This document shows positions 9,601 to 16,821 of a stretch of DNA of 28,751 nucleotides, piece after piece (position 1 is the first letter of the stretch; each line of letters starts with the position of its first letter). The stretch is from a virus. The notes beneath the pieces were generated by a model, which saw only the letters and a program-made list of their open reading frames with translations, was not told the DNA's origin and ran no database searches. Where the stretch lies: positions 1 to 28,751 of the IMG/VR virus record IMGVR_UViG_3300025896_000147. One strand, 5' to 3'. A program made the translations under genes and the position numbers.

Positions 9601-9649
9601 GGAGGAAGGACGGGACCAGGAAAGCGCCTCTGGGGGTATTAGGGCTCAT
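6611..9649 (-). CDS. large tail-tip protein with sialidase-type Asp-box propeller and Dit-like C-terminus
   Basis: A 1012-residue protein immediately after the tape measure, overlapping it by 4 bases. Residues about 110-400 contain Asp-box (BNR) motifs, which mark the turns of sialidase-type beta-propellers: STDNGDTW (209-216), SSDGGQSF (263-270), SLDHGSNW (361-368) and a degenerate copy near 155-163. Residues about 440-680 are strand-rich and resemble a concanavalin/LamG-like jelly roll (for example LRMRFWYKWGS). The C-terminal 110 residues, with RRRQLEIAWG and LAALHDAVDGQLQPIVHI, look like distal-tail scaffold proteins at this locus. It probably joins a tail-tip structural role to glycan binding or cleavage. 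I did not identify a sialidase Arg triad, so enzymatic activity is unproven. Confidence 0.75.
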   Translation of the reverse strand: MSPNTPRGAFLVPSFLQAGDKIISASTEYGLIPGIATPDNANAGRMVLRPSGMPTAALSLDVQAQRGGNPTGYATAISGTPGASLIWKNSSAGSSSWQGFNDNIYITRVANVLAANASVDFPGIGTPRTLGNGYLGFVYIRRSTAPSYSIRFAYKATMDGAWTTREIISASAYSVTDAQRPDFVVLPNGDLIAFARVDGLTVSVVAYKSTDNGDTWALWSDNTRTNCNSAQINICAEYTQGAICLVIGRTPGGSAANCQFYWSSDGGQSFTLNDTLTLGTPRTCVTATGQVLLAADDTVTGLAMVYGVGIGGGGSQLGGSVGGIVTANPAPWLATRDDGVVWGGTTMVTAWPSSYIGCQISLDHGSNWDSFDTSLDTIFYNGVSAGNTGIAAISAGFWRGSLVLLIQSNGTTAALDDTIQEIWYGGYDTLTERYKAGDNGAPAGWTAGEGAIYHPVDYPHNLGWTRTDVGAGATLAIDDTGLKITSTGATNTYWRADATFWPPGDSHSSLRMRFWYKWGSTGTGLGSSRASLFFSASNGVDRQWVQLEFGPDQLRIIDSGGVSTTSASVADQFKAYTEVFLAFTSDFAGAGGTLSLWYNIAGAGWVQLASGIVIVSQLGVTTKILQIGGSSASAAEWWIGGLVSATDSNDMETGFTNPDDLAGRMVGSSVDVGLTSGLTIGASGAYAVPGDLWSIITGYSYAARLIWDNPRPSSRWNSTATTATVVFDAGASNVWDADTLALFGTNWLLGTMEFNATNSWGSPSASVSIGSVVDTITGFVAKGPGYLTVARSYIQHQYRSAEGRRWYIMVVGGATNIYEISDVRVDDSALTSTIYVDDVDFSALAPDAILTIFGDRMFATFKRMQYRYMRLNIAFAQTTTTGRLSVGYIAVGRRYEYKTTYDSGFKDRTDYNITLATSTAGHRFASRTGARRRQLEIAWGPLWRGAQKESPVLAALHDAVDGQLQPIVHIRDLANPDPVLYRITSPLVIENIAQEGATALERPAQITLSEEL

Positions 9650-12228
9650 GCGGGGGCCATCCTACCACGGAAACCGCTATCCAGTGTGGTCCGAGCACGC
9701 TCAGTCCGGAATCGGCTGCTGATTGGGCCATCTGTGAGGGTGTCGATTCTGGTGATTTCGTTGCTTTCTACGCGGCCAACCTTCATCCGCACACTGACCG
9801 CAGGGGACGCGCCCCCATTGATTGCGGCCACACCCTGCTCCCCGAGGCGACGGGTTGCCTGAGAATTGAGCACGCCGCCGATCTCGGAGCGGAGGATCCG
9901 CAATTCGTCGGGGTAGTCCACCCCGCCGCCCTGGTGGCGCACGAGGACGCGGCCCTGATGCGCGCTCTCCACGGCGGCGATCTGGAGCCCGGTCTGGACG
10001 GTGGTGAATGCCATCGCGGGGATCATGGCGGGCCAGCCAAGCTCCATGTCCTTCCCGATTGCGATCGCGCCAGAAATCAGAAGTTGTGCAACCGCAAGGT
10101 CCTTATGTGCCTGCTTCTGCTTGGCGTTGGAGTTGCCAATCAGCCCATCAATCATCCCGAGCGTATCGCCGATCTGACCAACGTATCCATAAGCCATTTC
10201 ACGCTTTTTGCGTGCCGCATCCTGCTCTTTCTTCACGTCATCCTGACGCTGTTTGTCCAGCTTTTGATAGGCAGTGCCGTAGATCGTTTCGAGTTGGCGT
10301 TCGTAGTCTGCGGTGATTTCAAGTTTCTGCTGATTCGCGTCACGCTCCGAAAGCACGCCGGATGCCTGAAGAATCCGCAGGTCGTTGATGCGTTGCTCCC
10401 ATTGCTTCTTAGCTTTGAGCACCCCTTCGGCACCCAGATAGGTGATCGCGTCAAGGTTGGCCTGCATGATCGCGTGTGACTGCGCACCATATTCCGCCAT
10501 CGCCGCCTGCTGTGCCTGCAATACTTCCGCGTTGATCTTGGCGATTTCGGCTGGATTCTTTGCGGCTTTGAGCAGGACTTCGGATTGACGCTCAATCAGC
10601 GTGATTTCGGCGTCATAGGCGTTCTTGGCTTCGGTGGCCGTCTTTGCGCCTTCTTTGAGGCCCCAATCCAGTTGGTTGGCGCTTCTGGTAGCTTTGGCCT
10701 GCACCTCGTCAAGCTTTTCGTAGGCCGCCGCCATTTCTTTGAGGCGTTGTTCCTCATCATGCAGCGCCGACGTGTGGGATTTGCGTTCTTTCGTCTGGCG
10801 TTCTTTCCCCTCACGCTCCTTCTGCTCGGCCGCCGCCAACTCGAAGTGCCGATCCTTATTCTCCTGCAACGCGTCGGCGGCCACCTTCATGGACTGATTT
10901 GCACCGTCGATCTTCTGCTGATAGTCGGCGGTATCATTGGTCAATCCACGAATGGCCATTCCGAGCGGTGTCCACGCAGGCACCCAGGATTCGGCAGAGT
11001 CCACCATCTGCGTCGTAATGCTCGCCTGTGCCGCCTGGAGTTCCGCAAGCTGCTTCTTCGTCTCCTCCACGGCTGCATTGTACTGCCCAAACGCCCCGAT
11101 AATGGCACGCTCGTACCCCGCCATCTCTTTTGTGAGGACGCCGGTTTTTTCGGCGAGGTCGATTTCGGTATCGCGGGTGTCTTCAAGCAGTGGGTTGAGG
11201 CGTTCGTATGCGGCCGATTGTGCCGACACAACCTCGTTATTGATTGTCTGCTGCTCGTTGAGTGAGGCGTAGACCCCATAAAGTGCCGTCGCCGCAATGG
11301 CCACCTCCCCAAGCCCGACTACCACGAATCCGACTGGGCCCATCAGGGAGGTGAGCGCGCTTCCCAGGGTCGCCGCCGCGCCACCGCCCATCTCGAAGGC
11401 ATCGGCCACCTGTGGGCCCTGCTGAGCCAGGATTTGCATGGGGTTCTGGCCTGACGCGAGACCGGCGGCCATGTCTTTGAGTTGGTGGAAGAGGTTCATG
11501 GCGCCAGCGTTGGCGCGGTTATACCCGCCCGCTGCTGCATCGCCGCCTTTCGCCTGTTGCGCAAGTGACTGTGCGAGGCGTTGCTGTTCTGCCTCCAAAG
11601 CCTTCTCTGCAAGCACCGTATTTCCAGCATCTTCGCCAAGCTTTTTGATTCGCGCTGAGGTTGCCTCGAAATCCGCAGCCGCTTTCTGGCCGGGGGTGAT
11701 GGCGGCGAGCTTCCGAAGCTCCATTTCGGCGCGGTTGCCAGCCTCAACGGTCTTATTGAGTGATTGCGCAAACCGTTCCTCTGCTTGTTGCTTTTGGGCG
11801 GCGGCCTTCTGCGCGTTGGCCGCTGCTCTATTTTGGGCGTTGATCTCTTTTTCAGCAGCACGGAGTTCAGCATTGACGGCCTTATCCAGAGCCGCTTCTG
11901 CTTGTCGGGCTGCCTCGACTTTCGCGGCTTCGGCCCGCTCTGCGTTTTTGATGAGTTCCGCTGCTGCTTTTGCGGACGCCGCCGCTTCGCGTTCCGCCGC
12001 TCTTTCTGCTGCCTGAGCGGCTTTCTCCGTGCTTGCCTCTTTCCGGCTTGCCGCCTTCTCAAACGCATCGCCCATCTTGGCGATTTTCGACTCGTCAAAG
12101 ATGCTATTGGCAGGGGCGGGCGCGGAAATGCTGGCGATGGCGGCTTTGAGTTTTGCCCCCATCTGGTCGATTTGCGAGTCAAGACCTGACCAGTTTAGTC
12201 CAACGTCAAGGAGAACCGGATCAGCCAT
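9646..12228 (-). CDS. tail tape measure protein
   Basis: An 860-residue protein that would set tail length and line the tail tube. AGGAG lies 8-12 bases before ATG 12228. Residues about 50-230 are an Ala/Lys/Glu-rich coiled coil (repeats like AAERAAEREAAASAKAAAEL). Residues about 275-330 hold glycine/alanine-rich hydrophobic segments, including MGPVGFVVVGLGEVAIAATAL, split across two helices. More helical coiled-coil follows (about 370-700), then a hydrophobic patch near 740-790. This is the normal tape-measure pattern, and the gene sits directly after the frameshifted chaperone pair. At about 0.15 nm per residue it predicts a tail of roughly 130 nm. No lytic transglycosylase motif is visible. 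Confidence 0.93.
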   Translation of the reverse strand: MADPVLLDVGLNWSGLDSQIDQMGAKLKAAIASISAPAPANSIFDESKIAKMGDAFEKAASRKEASTEKAAQAAERAAEREAAASAKAAAELIKNAERAEAAKVEAARQAEAALDKAVNAELRAAEKEINAQNRAAANAQKAAAQKQQAEERFAQSLNKTVEAGNRAEMELRKLAAITPGQKAAADFEATSARIKKLGEDAGNTVLAEKALEAEQQRLAQSLAQQAKGGDAAAGGYNRANAGAMNLFHQLKDMAAGLASGQNPMQILAQQGPQVADAFEMGGGAAATLGSALTSLMGPVGFVVVGLGEVAIAATALYGVYASLNEQQTINNEVVSAQSAAYERLNPLLEDTRDTEIDLAEKTGVLTKEMAGYERAIIGAFGQYNAAVEETKKQLAELQAAQASITTQMVDSAESWVPAWTPLGMAIRGLTNDTADYQQKIDGANQSMKVAADALQENKDRHFELAAAEQKEREGKERQTKERKSHTSALHDEEQRLKEMAAAYEKLDEVQAKATRSANQLDWGLKEGAKTATEAKNAYDAEITLIERQSEVLLKAAKNPAEIAKINAEVLQAQQAAMAEYGAQSHAIMQANLDAITYLGAEGVLKAKKQWEQRINDLRILQASGVLSERDANQQKLEITADYERQLETIYGTAYQKLDKQRQDDVKKEQDAARKKREMAYGYVGQIGDTLGMIDGLIGNSNAKQKQAHKDLAVAQLLISGAIAIGKDMELGWPAMIPAMAFTTVQTGLQIAAVESAHQGRVLVRHQGGGVDYPDELRILRSEIGGVLNSQATRRLGEQGVAAINGGASPAVSVRMKVGRVESNEITRIDTLTDGPISSRFRTERARTTLDSGFRGRMAPA

Positions 12229-12888
12229 TTTGCATTCTCCTCAGCGCTTCTTCTTCCGCTTGTAGCATGTTTATTGCGGAGTTGACTCCGTTGCCCTTCG
12301 TGTCGTAAGCCCCTGTATGCGTGTTGATGAAGTGTTCCCACCAAAGAGCGCGTTCACACTCTGGAAGTGCGTACCACCTCGATAAGCCGCCGAAGCCCTC
12401 GCCAGCCCAGACAAGGAGGTCCAAGACGGCGGCGAGGGTGGTCCTGCCGCCGCCTTTGGCAACTAAGCTTTTTTTGGGTCACCGGCGCCGTCGTTCACCT
12501 CATAGAACGCCTTTAAAAGCTTTCCGATGTCGGACTCCAGAAGGCCCGCCGCCGCGAATTCTTGCCAGACTGCATCCTTATAGGCCGCCCAATCAGACAT
12601 GGGCGCACCATCAGGAGGGCGCACGGTGGATAGCTCGTCACCAAGCGAATATCCAAGGCGACACATGTTCAGGGTGCGGTAATAGGCCGCCATCGCCTCT
12701 TCTGAGGGCGGCCCCATTTCGGGCTTGGCGTTGACAAATCGGCCGGTTGGTACCGGTTGCGGTTCGGGAATCCAGAGGCTTGTAAGCTGGAAATATCCGA
12801 GCGGAAGCGGGCGCAACGTCAGTTCAATCGTCTGATCTGCGTGCTTCAACTCAACCTTCTTCGTGATTGGGGTAAAGGACTGCTTCAC
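12221..12888 (-). CDS. tail assembly chaperone frameshift product (GT-like), by -1 frameshift
   Basis: The 141-residue upstream chaperone frame ends with CCA AAA AAA GCT TAG. A -1 slip on the A run continues into a frame that stays open to TGA 12221-12223. It adds 82 residues (SLVAKGGGRTTLAAVLDLLVWAGEG and onward) for a fusion of about 222 residues. This matches lambda G/GT and the widespread tail-chaperone frameshift, in which a minority of ribosomes make the longer form that binds the tape measure. The second frame has no good independent start or ribosome-binding site, but it ends in an 8-bp overlap with the tape measure gene. Coordinates span both frames; the shift is at about 12469. Confidence 0.85.
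12428..12478 (-). promoter_or_regulatory. programmed -1 frameshift signal
   Basis: Read on the minus strand, three C residues (12478-12476) are followed by seven A residues (12475-12469). Both C CCA AAA and A AAA AAA heptamers are in the zero frame, which is right for -1 tandem slippage. Fourteen bases downstream, GGCGGCG (12454-12448) can pair with CGCCGCC (12434-12428) in a 7-bp GC stem with a 13-base loop. The spacer is longer than the usual 5-9 bases, so the stem's role is less certain than the slip site. Confidence 0.8.
12463..12888 (-). CDS. tail assembly chaperone, short form (G-like)
   Basis: The 141-residue protein made without frameshifting. It starts at GTG 12888, overlapping the tail-tube stop, and ends at TAG 12463-12465. 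The N-terminus (ITKKVELKHADQTIELTLRPL) is a beta-strand pair, and the rest is helical, with EEAMAAYYRTLNMCRLGYSL and a C-terminal helix near the slip site. The position between tail tube and tape measure, the size, and the overlapping -1 frame identify it as the short tail chaperone. It would coat the tape measure during tail assembly and be absent from virions. Confidence 0.85.
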   Translation of the reverse strand: MKQSFTPITKKVELKHADQTIELTLRPLPLGYFQLTSLWIPEPQPVPTGRFVNAKPEMGPPSEEAMAAYYRTLNMCRLGYSLGDELSTVRPPDGAPMSDWAAYKDAVWQEFAAAGLLESDIGKLLKAFYEVNDGAGDPKKA

Positions 12889-13403
12889 AGTTGCCTTCCT
12901 TGCAGGATCAAAGGAGTGTTTTCGATGTCCTCGAAATCGAAGGACAGTTGCATTTTTCCATCCGCACCCTTGGGATCGACCTTGATGTCTCCAGGCTCAC
13001 AGAAGCGGAAAATAGCAGTCTCAGCGCCGCCTTGATGGTAGTGGTAGGCCCGAATCTCGAAGCCCCACGCACCGCCGATAAGTGTGGATTTGAGGCCCGC
13101 TGCAAACGCAAATTCCTCGTGCGCCCAATCGCTCGGCTTGGTGTTGCCGCCGGTGCCGATAAGCTGGTCCACCACCACCTGAATCGTGCCTTTGCAGGTA
13201 TTACCGCCCGTCCGTACCTTCACGGGGGCTTGACCAGGCAAATGGTCGCCGCGCTCCATTGCTTCGGAGGTCTTTGGCGCGCCGATCGTGTAGTTCAGAC
13301 CGCCCTGATCCAGACGGAGAAGCAGTGTATTGACTCCGCCAAGGTCGCGGAACTGAATCTCGCTGGCAAGGAGGGTGTAGGCGCCTAGAATCTGGGTGGT
13401 CAT
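12885..13403 (-). CDS. major tail tube protein (probable)
   Basis: A 172-residue protein starting at ATG 13403, which overlaps the previous stop (ATGA). Upstream in-frame codons exist but would enter the preceding gene. It is strand-rich, with QFRDLGGVNTLLLRLDQGGLNYTIG near the N-terminus and MQLSFDFEDIENTPLI near the C-terminus, patterns consistent with tail-tube beta-barrels. It sits between the tail terminator-like gene and the chaperone frameshift pair, the invariant place of the major tail protein in siphophages. The tube role is inferred mainly from this order and size, since no universally conserved motif exists. Confidence 0.75.
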   Translation of the reverse strand: MTTQILGAYTLLASEIQFRDLGGVNTLLLRLDQGGLNYTIGAPKTSEAMERGDHLPGQAPVKVRTGGNTCKGTIQVVVDQLIGTGGNTKPSDWAHEEFAFAAGLKSTLIGGAWGFEIRAYHYHQGGAETAIFRFCEPGDIKVDPKGADGKMQLSFDFEDIENTPLILQGRQL

Positions 13404-13903
13404 GAGGTGGTCTCCGTTCTGACAAGCCAGAAGGCTCGCGTGGTGACAATTCTGCGCTGCCAACCGTCAATCACGGGGGGCGCGGCAATCGTTGCGGGAT
13501 ACGCAAATTGAAGCTGGGCTTCCGTTGCGGATGGGGTCTGCGGGTTGCTCAGGTAGTCCAGGATCGGGATGTGCAAGGGGGCGCGTAAGGCGCTTCGCAC
13601 CTGAGAGGCAAGGGTACCTGCACTGTCTGTAGAACGTGCTTCGTATGCCGAAGTCTCACGGAAATAGCACTCGCAAACTATAACCATTTCGGCGAAAGCG
13701 GCTCGGGTTGCTGCCCCGTCGGTGCTGGGATGGAAGCCGGTTGGCGTCTCCCCTTCGCACGTCGCCGAAACACGAATGAAGCTTGACGCTTTATCTGCGT
13801 TGAACCTCGAATCATCCGGGACAGTCCACGTCGTCGCAATCAGCGGGGTCAGGTAGACGAGCAGGGACCGACTTGCGTTGGTCTCGTATTCGGTGGGATT
13901 CAT
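13400..13903 (-). CDS. tail terminator / tail completion-like protein
   Basis: A 167-residue soluble protein with overlaps at both ends (start at 13903 within the upstream stop, stop at 13400 within the tail-tube start). The sequence begins with a helical segment (NASRSLLVYLTPLIATTW), followed by mixed strands, and ends in a strand pair (RRIVTTRAFWLVRTE). This size, fold pattern and position just before the tail tube match lambda U/gp17-type tail terminators, which cap the tube and set the interface with the neck. No motif proves this; the call is by gene order. Confidence 0.6.
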   Translation of the reverse strand: MNPTEYETNASRSLLVYLTPLIATTWTVPDDSRFNADKASSFIRVSATCEGETPTGFHPSTDGAATRAAFAEMVIVCECYFRETSAYEARSTDSAGTLASQVRSALRAPLHIPILDYLSNPQTPSATEAQLQFAYPATIAAPPVIDGWQRRIVTTRAFWLVRTETTS

Positions 13904-14352
13904 TTGAGCGCCCCCCGTAGGATGGGCTCACAGGTCGCCTGAGCGGCCCGTGCGGTGTCCCTTCCTGCTGCGGTGACGTGTAGCCCTGCCTGGATGGCGT
14001 GCGTCCCATATTCGATGTATTCGGCATAGGGAGCGGCCGACCCGAAACGGTAGGTGGTGCGGAGACCAGCCTCTACCGTCTCTGCGCTGGCGTCGCCGCC
14101 TTCCACCGCGCCGCCATACTTAATGGGGGTACCCGCGACTTCAGAAACTGCCGTTTCGTAGGATCCAATCAGGCGGGTGGTGTCGATCCGGCGAATCGCG
14201 GCAACACCTTCCAAGCGGGCGGAAATGAAGGCCCCCGCCCGGCCCACGAGGGTCTGCGTAGCCTCTGGCACCAACGCACGCGCCTGAACCAGTGAGCGCG
14301 CTTTGAAGGCGGCCCATGCTGGTTCATTCAGTGCGAAGGTGACGGAAGTCAT
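13900..14352 (-). CDS. HK97 gp10-like neck / tail completion protein
   Basis: A 150-residue protein. The motif YRFGSAAPYAEYIEYGTHAI (about residues 100-119) is typical of the HK97 gp10 / minor head-tail family, which has a conserved Y-A-x-x-x-E-x-G-T core, followed here by AGLHVTAAGRD. The N-terminal half is helical (LNEPAWAAFKARSLVQARALVPEA). It would act in the neck joining the capsid to the tail. The start at 14352 lies 1 base after the previous stop codon, and the stop overlaps the next gene (ATGA). Confidence 0.8.
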   Translation of the reverse strand: MTSVTFALNEPAWAAFKARSLVQARALVPEATQTLVGRAGAFISARLEGVAAIRRIDTTRLIGSYETAVSEVAGTPIKYGGAVEGGDASAETVEAGLRTTYRFGSAAPYAEYIEYGTHAIQAGLHVTAAGRDTARAAQATCEPILRGALK

Positions 14353-14353
14353 A

Positions 14354-14842
14354 TCAGCCTACTCCGATCACGATATCATAGGTGGAATCGGTGGAAACCA
14401 CGATTTCCAATACATCGCCAGTGGATGCGGTGACCGCCCACCCTTCCGTGGTCATGACCAGGATGACCGAGCCGGCGCCCTTGGTTTTTGCGCCGTGACC
14501 CGCCGCGTCAGAGGGCCCCACAAGGCCGTTGCTGGTTGCCTGCCGAACGATGGCGGTTCCACCGGAGGAGCAGGTAACAAGTTTGAAGTAGATAAACTTG
14601 ACGTTTACGGCTGCAAGACCGTCGCCTTGGAAATCCAAGGCGGTCGTCAGATTGATCGATCCGGTTCCGGCGGCAAGGACCATGCCTTTCGCGACGTAGG
14701 CGTTGCTGATCTGGCCAATTCCGTAGCCATCGACATACGTCTGGGAGAGCGTCTCATAGATCGGCTGCTGAGAGACGGCGCCGGTGATCAGTCCGTCGAT
14801 CAAGATGCTGAGCGCAAGGCGCTGCACGGTTTCAGTTGCCAT
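14354..14842 (-). CDS. virion structural protein of unknown role
   Basis: A 162-residue protein starting at ATG 14842, with AGGAG upstream inside the previous gene (11-bp overlap). The first 45 residues are helical (ETVQRLALSILIDGLITG); the rest is strand-rich with small residues (VLAAGTGSINLTTALDFQG, GDVLEIVVSTDSTYDIVIG). It sits in the connector block between a neck-like and a head-closure-like gene, so it is probably a virion component such as a neck decoration. No family was recognised. Confidence 0.6.
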   Translation of the reverse strand: MATETVQRLALSILIDGLITGAVSQQPIYETLSQTYVDGYGIGQISNAYVAKGMVLAAGTGSINLTTALDFQGDGLAAVNVKFIYFKLVTCSSGGTAIVRQATSNGLVGPSDAAGHGAKTKGAGSVILVMTTEGWAVTASTGDVLEIVVSTDSTYDIVIGVG

Positions 14843-15230
14843 TTGCGGAACTCCTGCGTGTATACACGCGAATCAAAGAATCAGTAGGATCGGGGTCGCC
14901 AATTTCGTAGATAAACCAGACCACTTCGGCGTCATCGCTGATCCGGTCGCCGATTTTGATGGCGCCGGTCACTTCGTCGGGGTTTATGGCCCACCACGTC
15001 GTACCTGCTTGGATACGCTCGGTCGCTTGTTTCTCGGTTACGATGCCGCGAAAGGCGTTGAGCGGGGTGGCGGTTTCGGGGTAGATGACTTGACCGGATG
15101 CAAAATCAGTTGCGATGGGGCCGGTGGACTGGCGAAGGGTGATCGAGGTGGTGATCGGGGTGGACAGGGCAAGGCTTCGGATATTCCTCTGGAATACCCC
15201 GGCCGTACCCATAGAGAGCATTCCGCTCAT
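14832..15230 (-). CDS. head-closure / head-tail connector-like protein
   Basis: A 132-residue beta-rich protein with the start at ATG 15230 overlapping the previous stop. Strand segments such as SITLRQSTGPI, TTWWAINPDEVTGAIKIGDRI and VVWFIYEIGDPDPTDSLIRVYTRR suggest a small barrel, as in SPP1 gp16/HK97 gp7-type stoppers that plug the portal after packaging. The position directly after the adaptor gene matches that role. The evidence is size, fold pattern and synteny only. Confidence 0.6.
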   Translation of the reverse strand: MSGMLSMGTAGVFQRNIRSLALSTPITTSITLRQSTGPIATDFASGQVIYPETATPLNAFRGIVTEKQATERIQAGTTWWAINPDEVTGAIKIGDRISDDAEVVWFIYEIGDPDPTDSLIRVYTRRSSANGN

Positions 15231-15658
15231 AGCGACACGCCCGGATAATCATCCTGGTTGCGCTTGAAGGTGGGCTGCGGAACGTCGGTAAGGGCGCTCC
15301 AAGCCTGATTCTGTGCGATAGACTGACCGCCAAACATCGGCATTGCTCCTTTGCTTGCGTCGGCTACCAGTTGGGCCATCGTCGCCTGCATGGCCTTGTA
15401 GACTTCCCCAGCATCTACCTTGCCAACCCGGTCAACTTGCGTCGTCGGGATTGGCGCCCACTTCGCCATGAGCGTGCGTAGGCAGTCAATAGCGGAAGAA
15501 AGGAGCGCGTTCCCGTTTTGTGACAAGTAGAACGCGATTTCTTCGTCGCTGTTCGTCGGGGTCATTGTGTTGTCGGTGTCGCCCGTCATCAAACGCACCG
15601 CGTCACGTCGCCCTGCGGCGGTCGTAGTGTCAGGTGCGTTTGTGTAGGTCCAACTCAT
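15227..15658 (-). CDS. head-tail adaptor protein (gp6/gp15-like)
   Basis: A 143-residue mostly helical protein. The N-terminus SWTYTNAPDTTTAAGRRDAVRLMTGD and SDEEIAFYLSQNGN (about 37-50) match the common pattern of phage adaptor proteins, which begin with a short strand, a helix preceding 'R-x-x-x-GDTD', then 'SDEEI-x-x-x-L'. This adaptor would bind the portal ring and receive the stopper. The start at 15658 shares a base with the upstream stop (TGATG). Confidence 0.75.
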   Translation of the reverse strand: MSWTYTNAPDTTTAAGRRDAVRLMTGDTDNTMTPTNSDEEIAFYLSQNGNALLSSAIDCLRTLMAKWAPIPTTQVDRVGKVDAGEVYKAMQATMAQLVADASKGAMPMFGGQSIAQNQAWSALTDVPQPTFKRNQDDYPGVSL

Positions 15659-16812
15659 CAGGCCACTACATCCACAACAAACGTTTCACAGATCGCAATA
15701 TCCGAAGCGCTTGCCGCGCTCCAGGTTCCACGAAGATCCACGTCCAAGGCGCCGTTGGTTGCATAGTTTGCAGGCGCAACAACGTAACCCTTCGTTCCGT
15801 GCGTACCTGCCACGGAGACGGTCGCCATGCCGGAAGCCTGTACGGAGGAGGACGCAGAAGGGGCCGCGCGGGAACTGATCACGAAGTCCACATACACGAT
15901 GTCGTTGGCGACGAGTGCTGCGGCGGTCGTGGTCAGGATAGCGGTTCCACCGAGACGAAGCTTGATCGTCAGGGTATCAGCGCCGACGTTCCCAGTCACC
16001 CGCACCGCACCGCGCACCCGTACCGACGTGCCCGCCTTGAGCATGTTCGCAGGGAGAGTGTGGGTTGCGAGTGTGGTTTCGGTGTTGGAGTTGGTGAGGG
16101 TGGTGCTGCTCTGTTTGGTGTGGACGTTGCCGCCCACGATCCGCGCATTGCCGGCATTTACGCCGTCGGTTGTCGTCACCGCACCGGTGAAGGTAGCGGA
16201 GAGCGCTTGCAACGGTTGGCCCAGCGCAACCGCTTCTGCGCTGTTGGTGGTGATGAACTTCAGATAGGAATTACCTGCCTCTTTCACTTCCAGCGCAATT
16301 GCAAGGTTGTCGCCGATCTTGATCAGGGCCTCGCCGGTGGCGGCGGCGCTTGCGTCGAGAAGCTTGGTGATGCCCGCTGCGAAGGTGATGCCTTCGGTGA
16401 GGGTGCCCAGGGTGGTTGCCGCGTTGAAAGCCAGCGAGAAATACCGAAGCTTGAAAATCGAATCAGCCGGATCTTGCCAGTAGACACAGATCCCAGACTC
16501 GCCCGGTTGCATGGTCGCAATCGTGCCCAGGGTGGCGCTGGCGGAGGTGCCCGCACGAATGCGCAGGGTGTAGCCGCCAACCGCCGCACTGTTGCGGACG
16601 TATTGGCAGCGGCCGGAGAGGGGCAGACCGGGACGCGGGAAAACCACATCCCGTTGAGCACCGGACGGCAGCAACTCCAGGAAAAGCGGGGTAACAACGG
16701 CCGGATCGTTGGAGTCACTGACCGTGTAGTTGCTGGTAATCGTCGCCGTGTAGAGTACGTTTCCATACCCCAGGGCTGGCGGGTCAAGAACATCATCCTC
16801 GAATTCGAACAT
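15658..16812 (-). CDS. head fibre/decoration-like structural protein
   Basis: A 384-residue strand-rich protein with GGAG 6 bases before ATG 16812. Residues about 160-235 contain segments typical of phage fibre shafts (EGITFAAGITKLLDASAAATG, then a DGVNAGNARIVGGNV turn). The C-terminus (about 236-384) contains TTLTNSNTETTLATHTLP followed by TLTIKLRLGGTAIL, a jelly-roll-like fibre-head pattern found in many phage virion proteins. It lies between the major capsid and adaptor genes rather than in the tail block, which favours a capsid-attached fibre over a tail fibre, though this is inference. Confidence 0.65.
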   Translation of the reverse strand: MFEFEDDVLDPPALGYGNVLYTATITSNYTVSDSNDPAVVTPLFLELLPSGAQRDVVFPRPGLPLSGRCQYVRNSAAVGGYTLRIRAGTSASATLGTIATMQPGESGICVYWQDPADSIFKLRYFSLAFNAATTLGTLTEGITFAAGITKLLDASAAATGEALIKIGDNLAIALEVKEAGNSYLKFITTNSAEAVALGQPLQALSATFTGAVTTTDGVNAGNARIVGGNVHTKQSSTTLTNSNTETTLATHTLPANMLKAGTSVRVRGAVRVTGNVGADTLTIKLRLGGTAILTTTAAALVANDIVYVDFVISSRAAPSASSSVQASGMATVSVAGTHGTKGYVVAPANYATNGALDVDLRGTWSAASASDIAICETFVVDVVA

Positions 16813-16821
16813 AAATGCTCC

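Noticed and set aside
11496-12182. An Arg/Lys-rich minus-strand frame within the tape measure gene
   Set aside because: It is a shifted reading of the tape measure coiled coil, with no motif and no ribosome-binding site.
12271-12462. A separate minus-strand gene just after the chaperone stop
   Set aside because: It competes with the -1 frame that continues the chaperone and ends at the tape measure start; it has no supported start.
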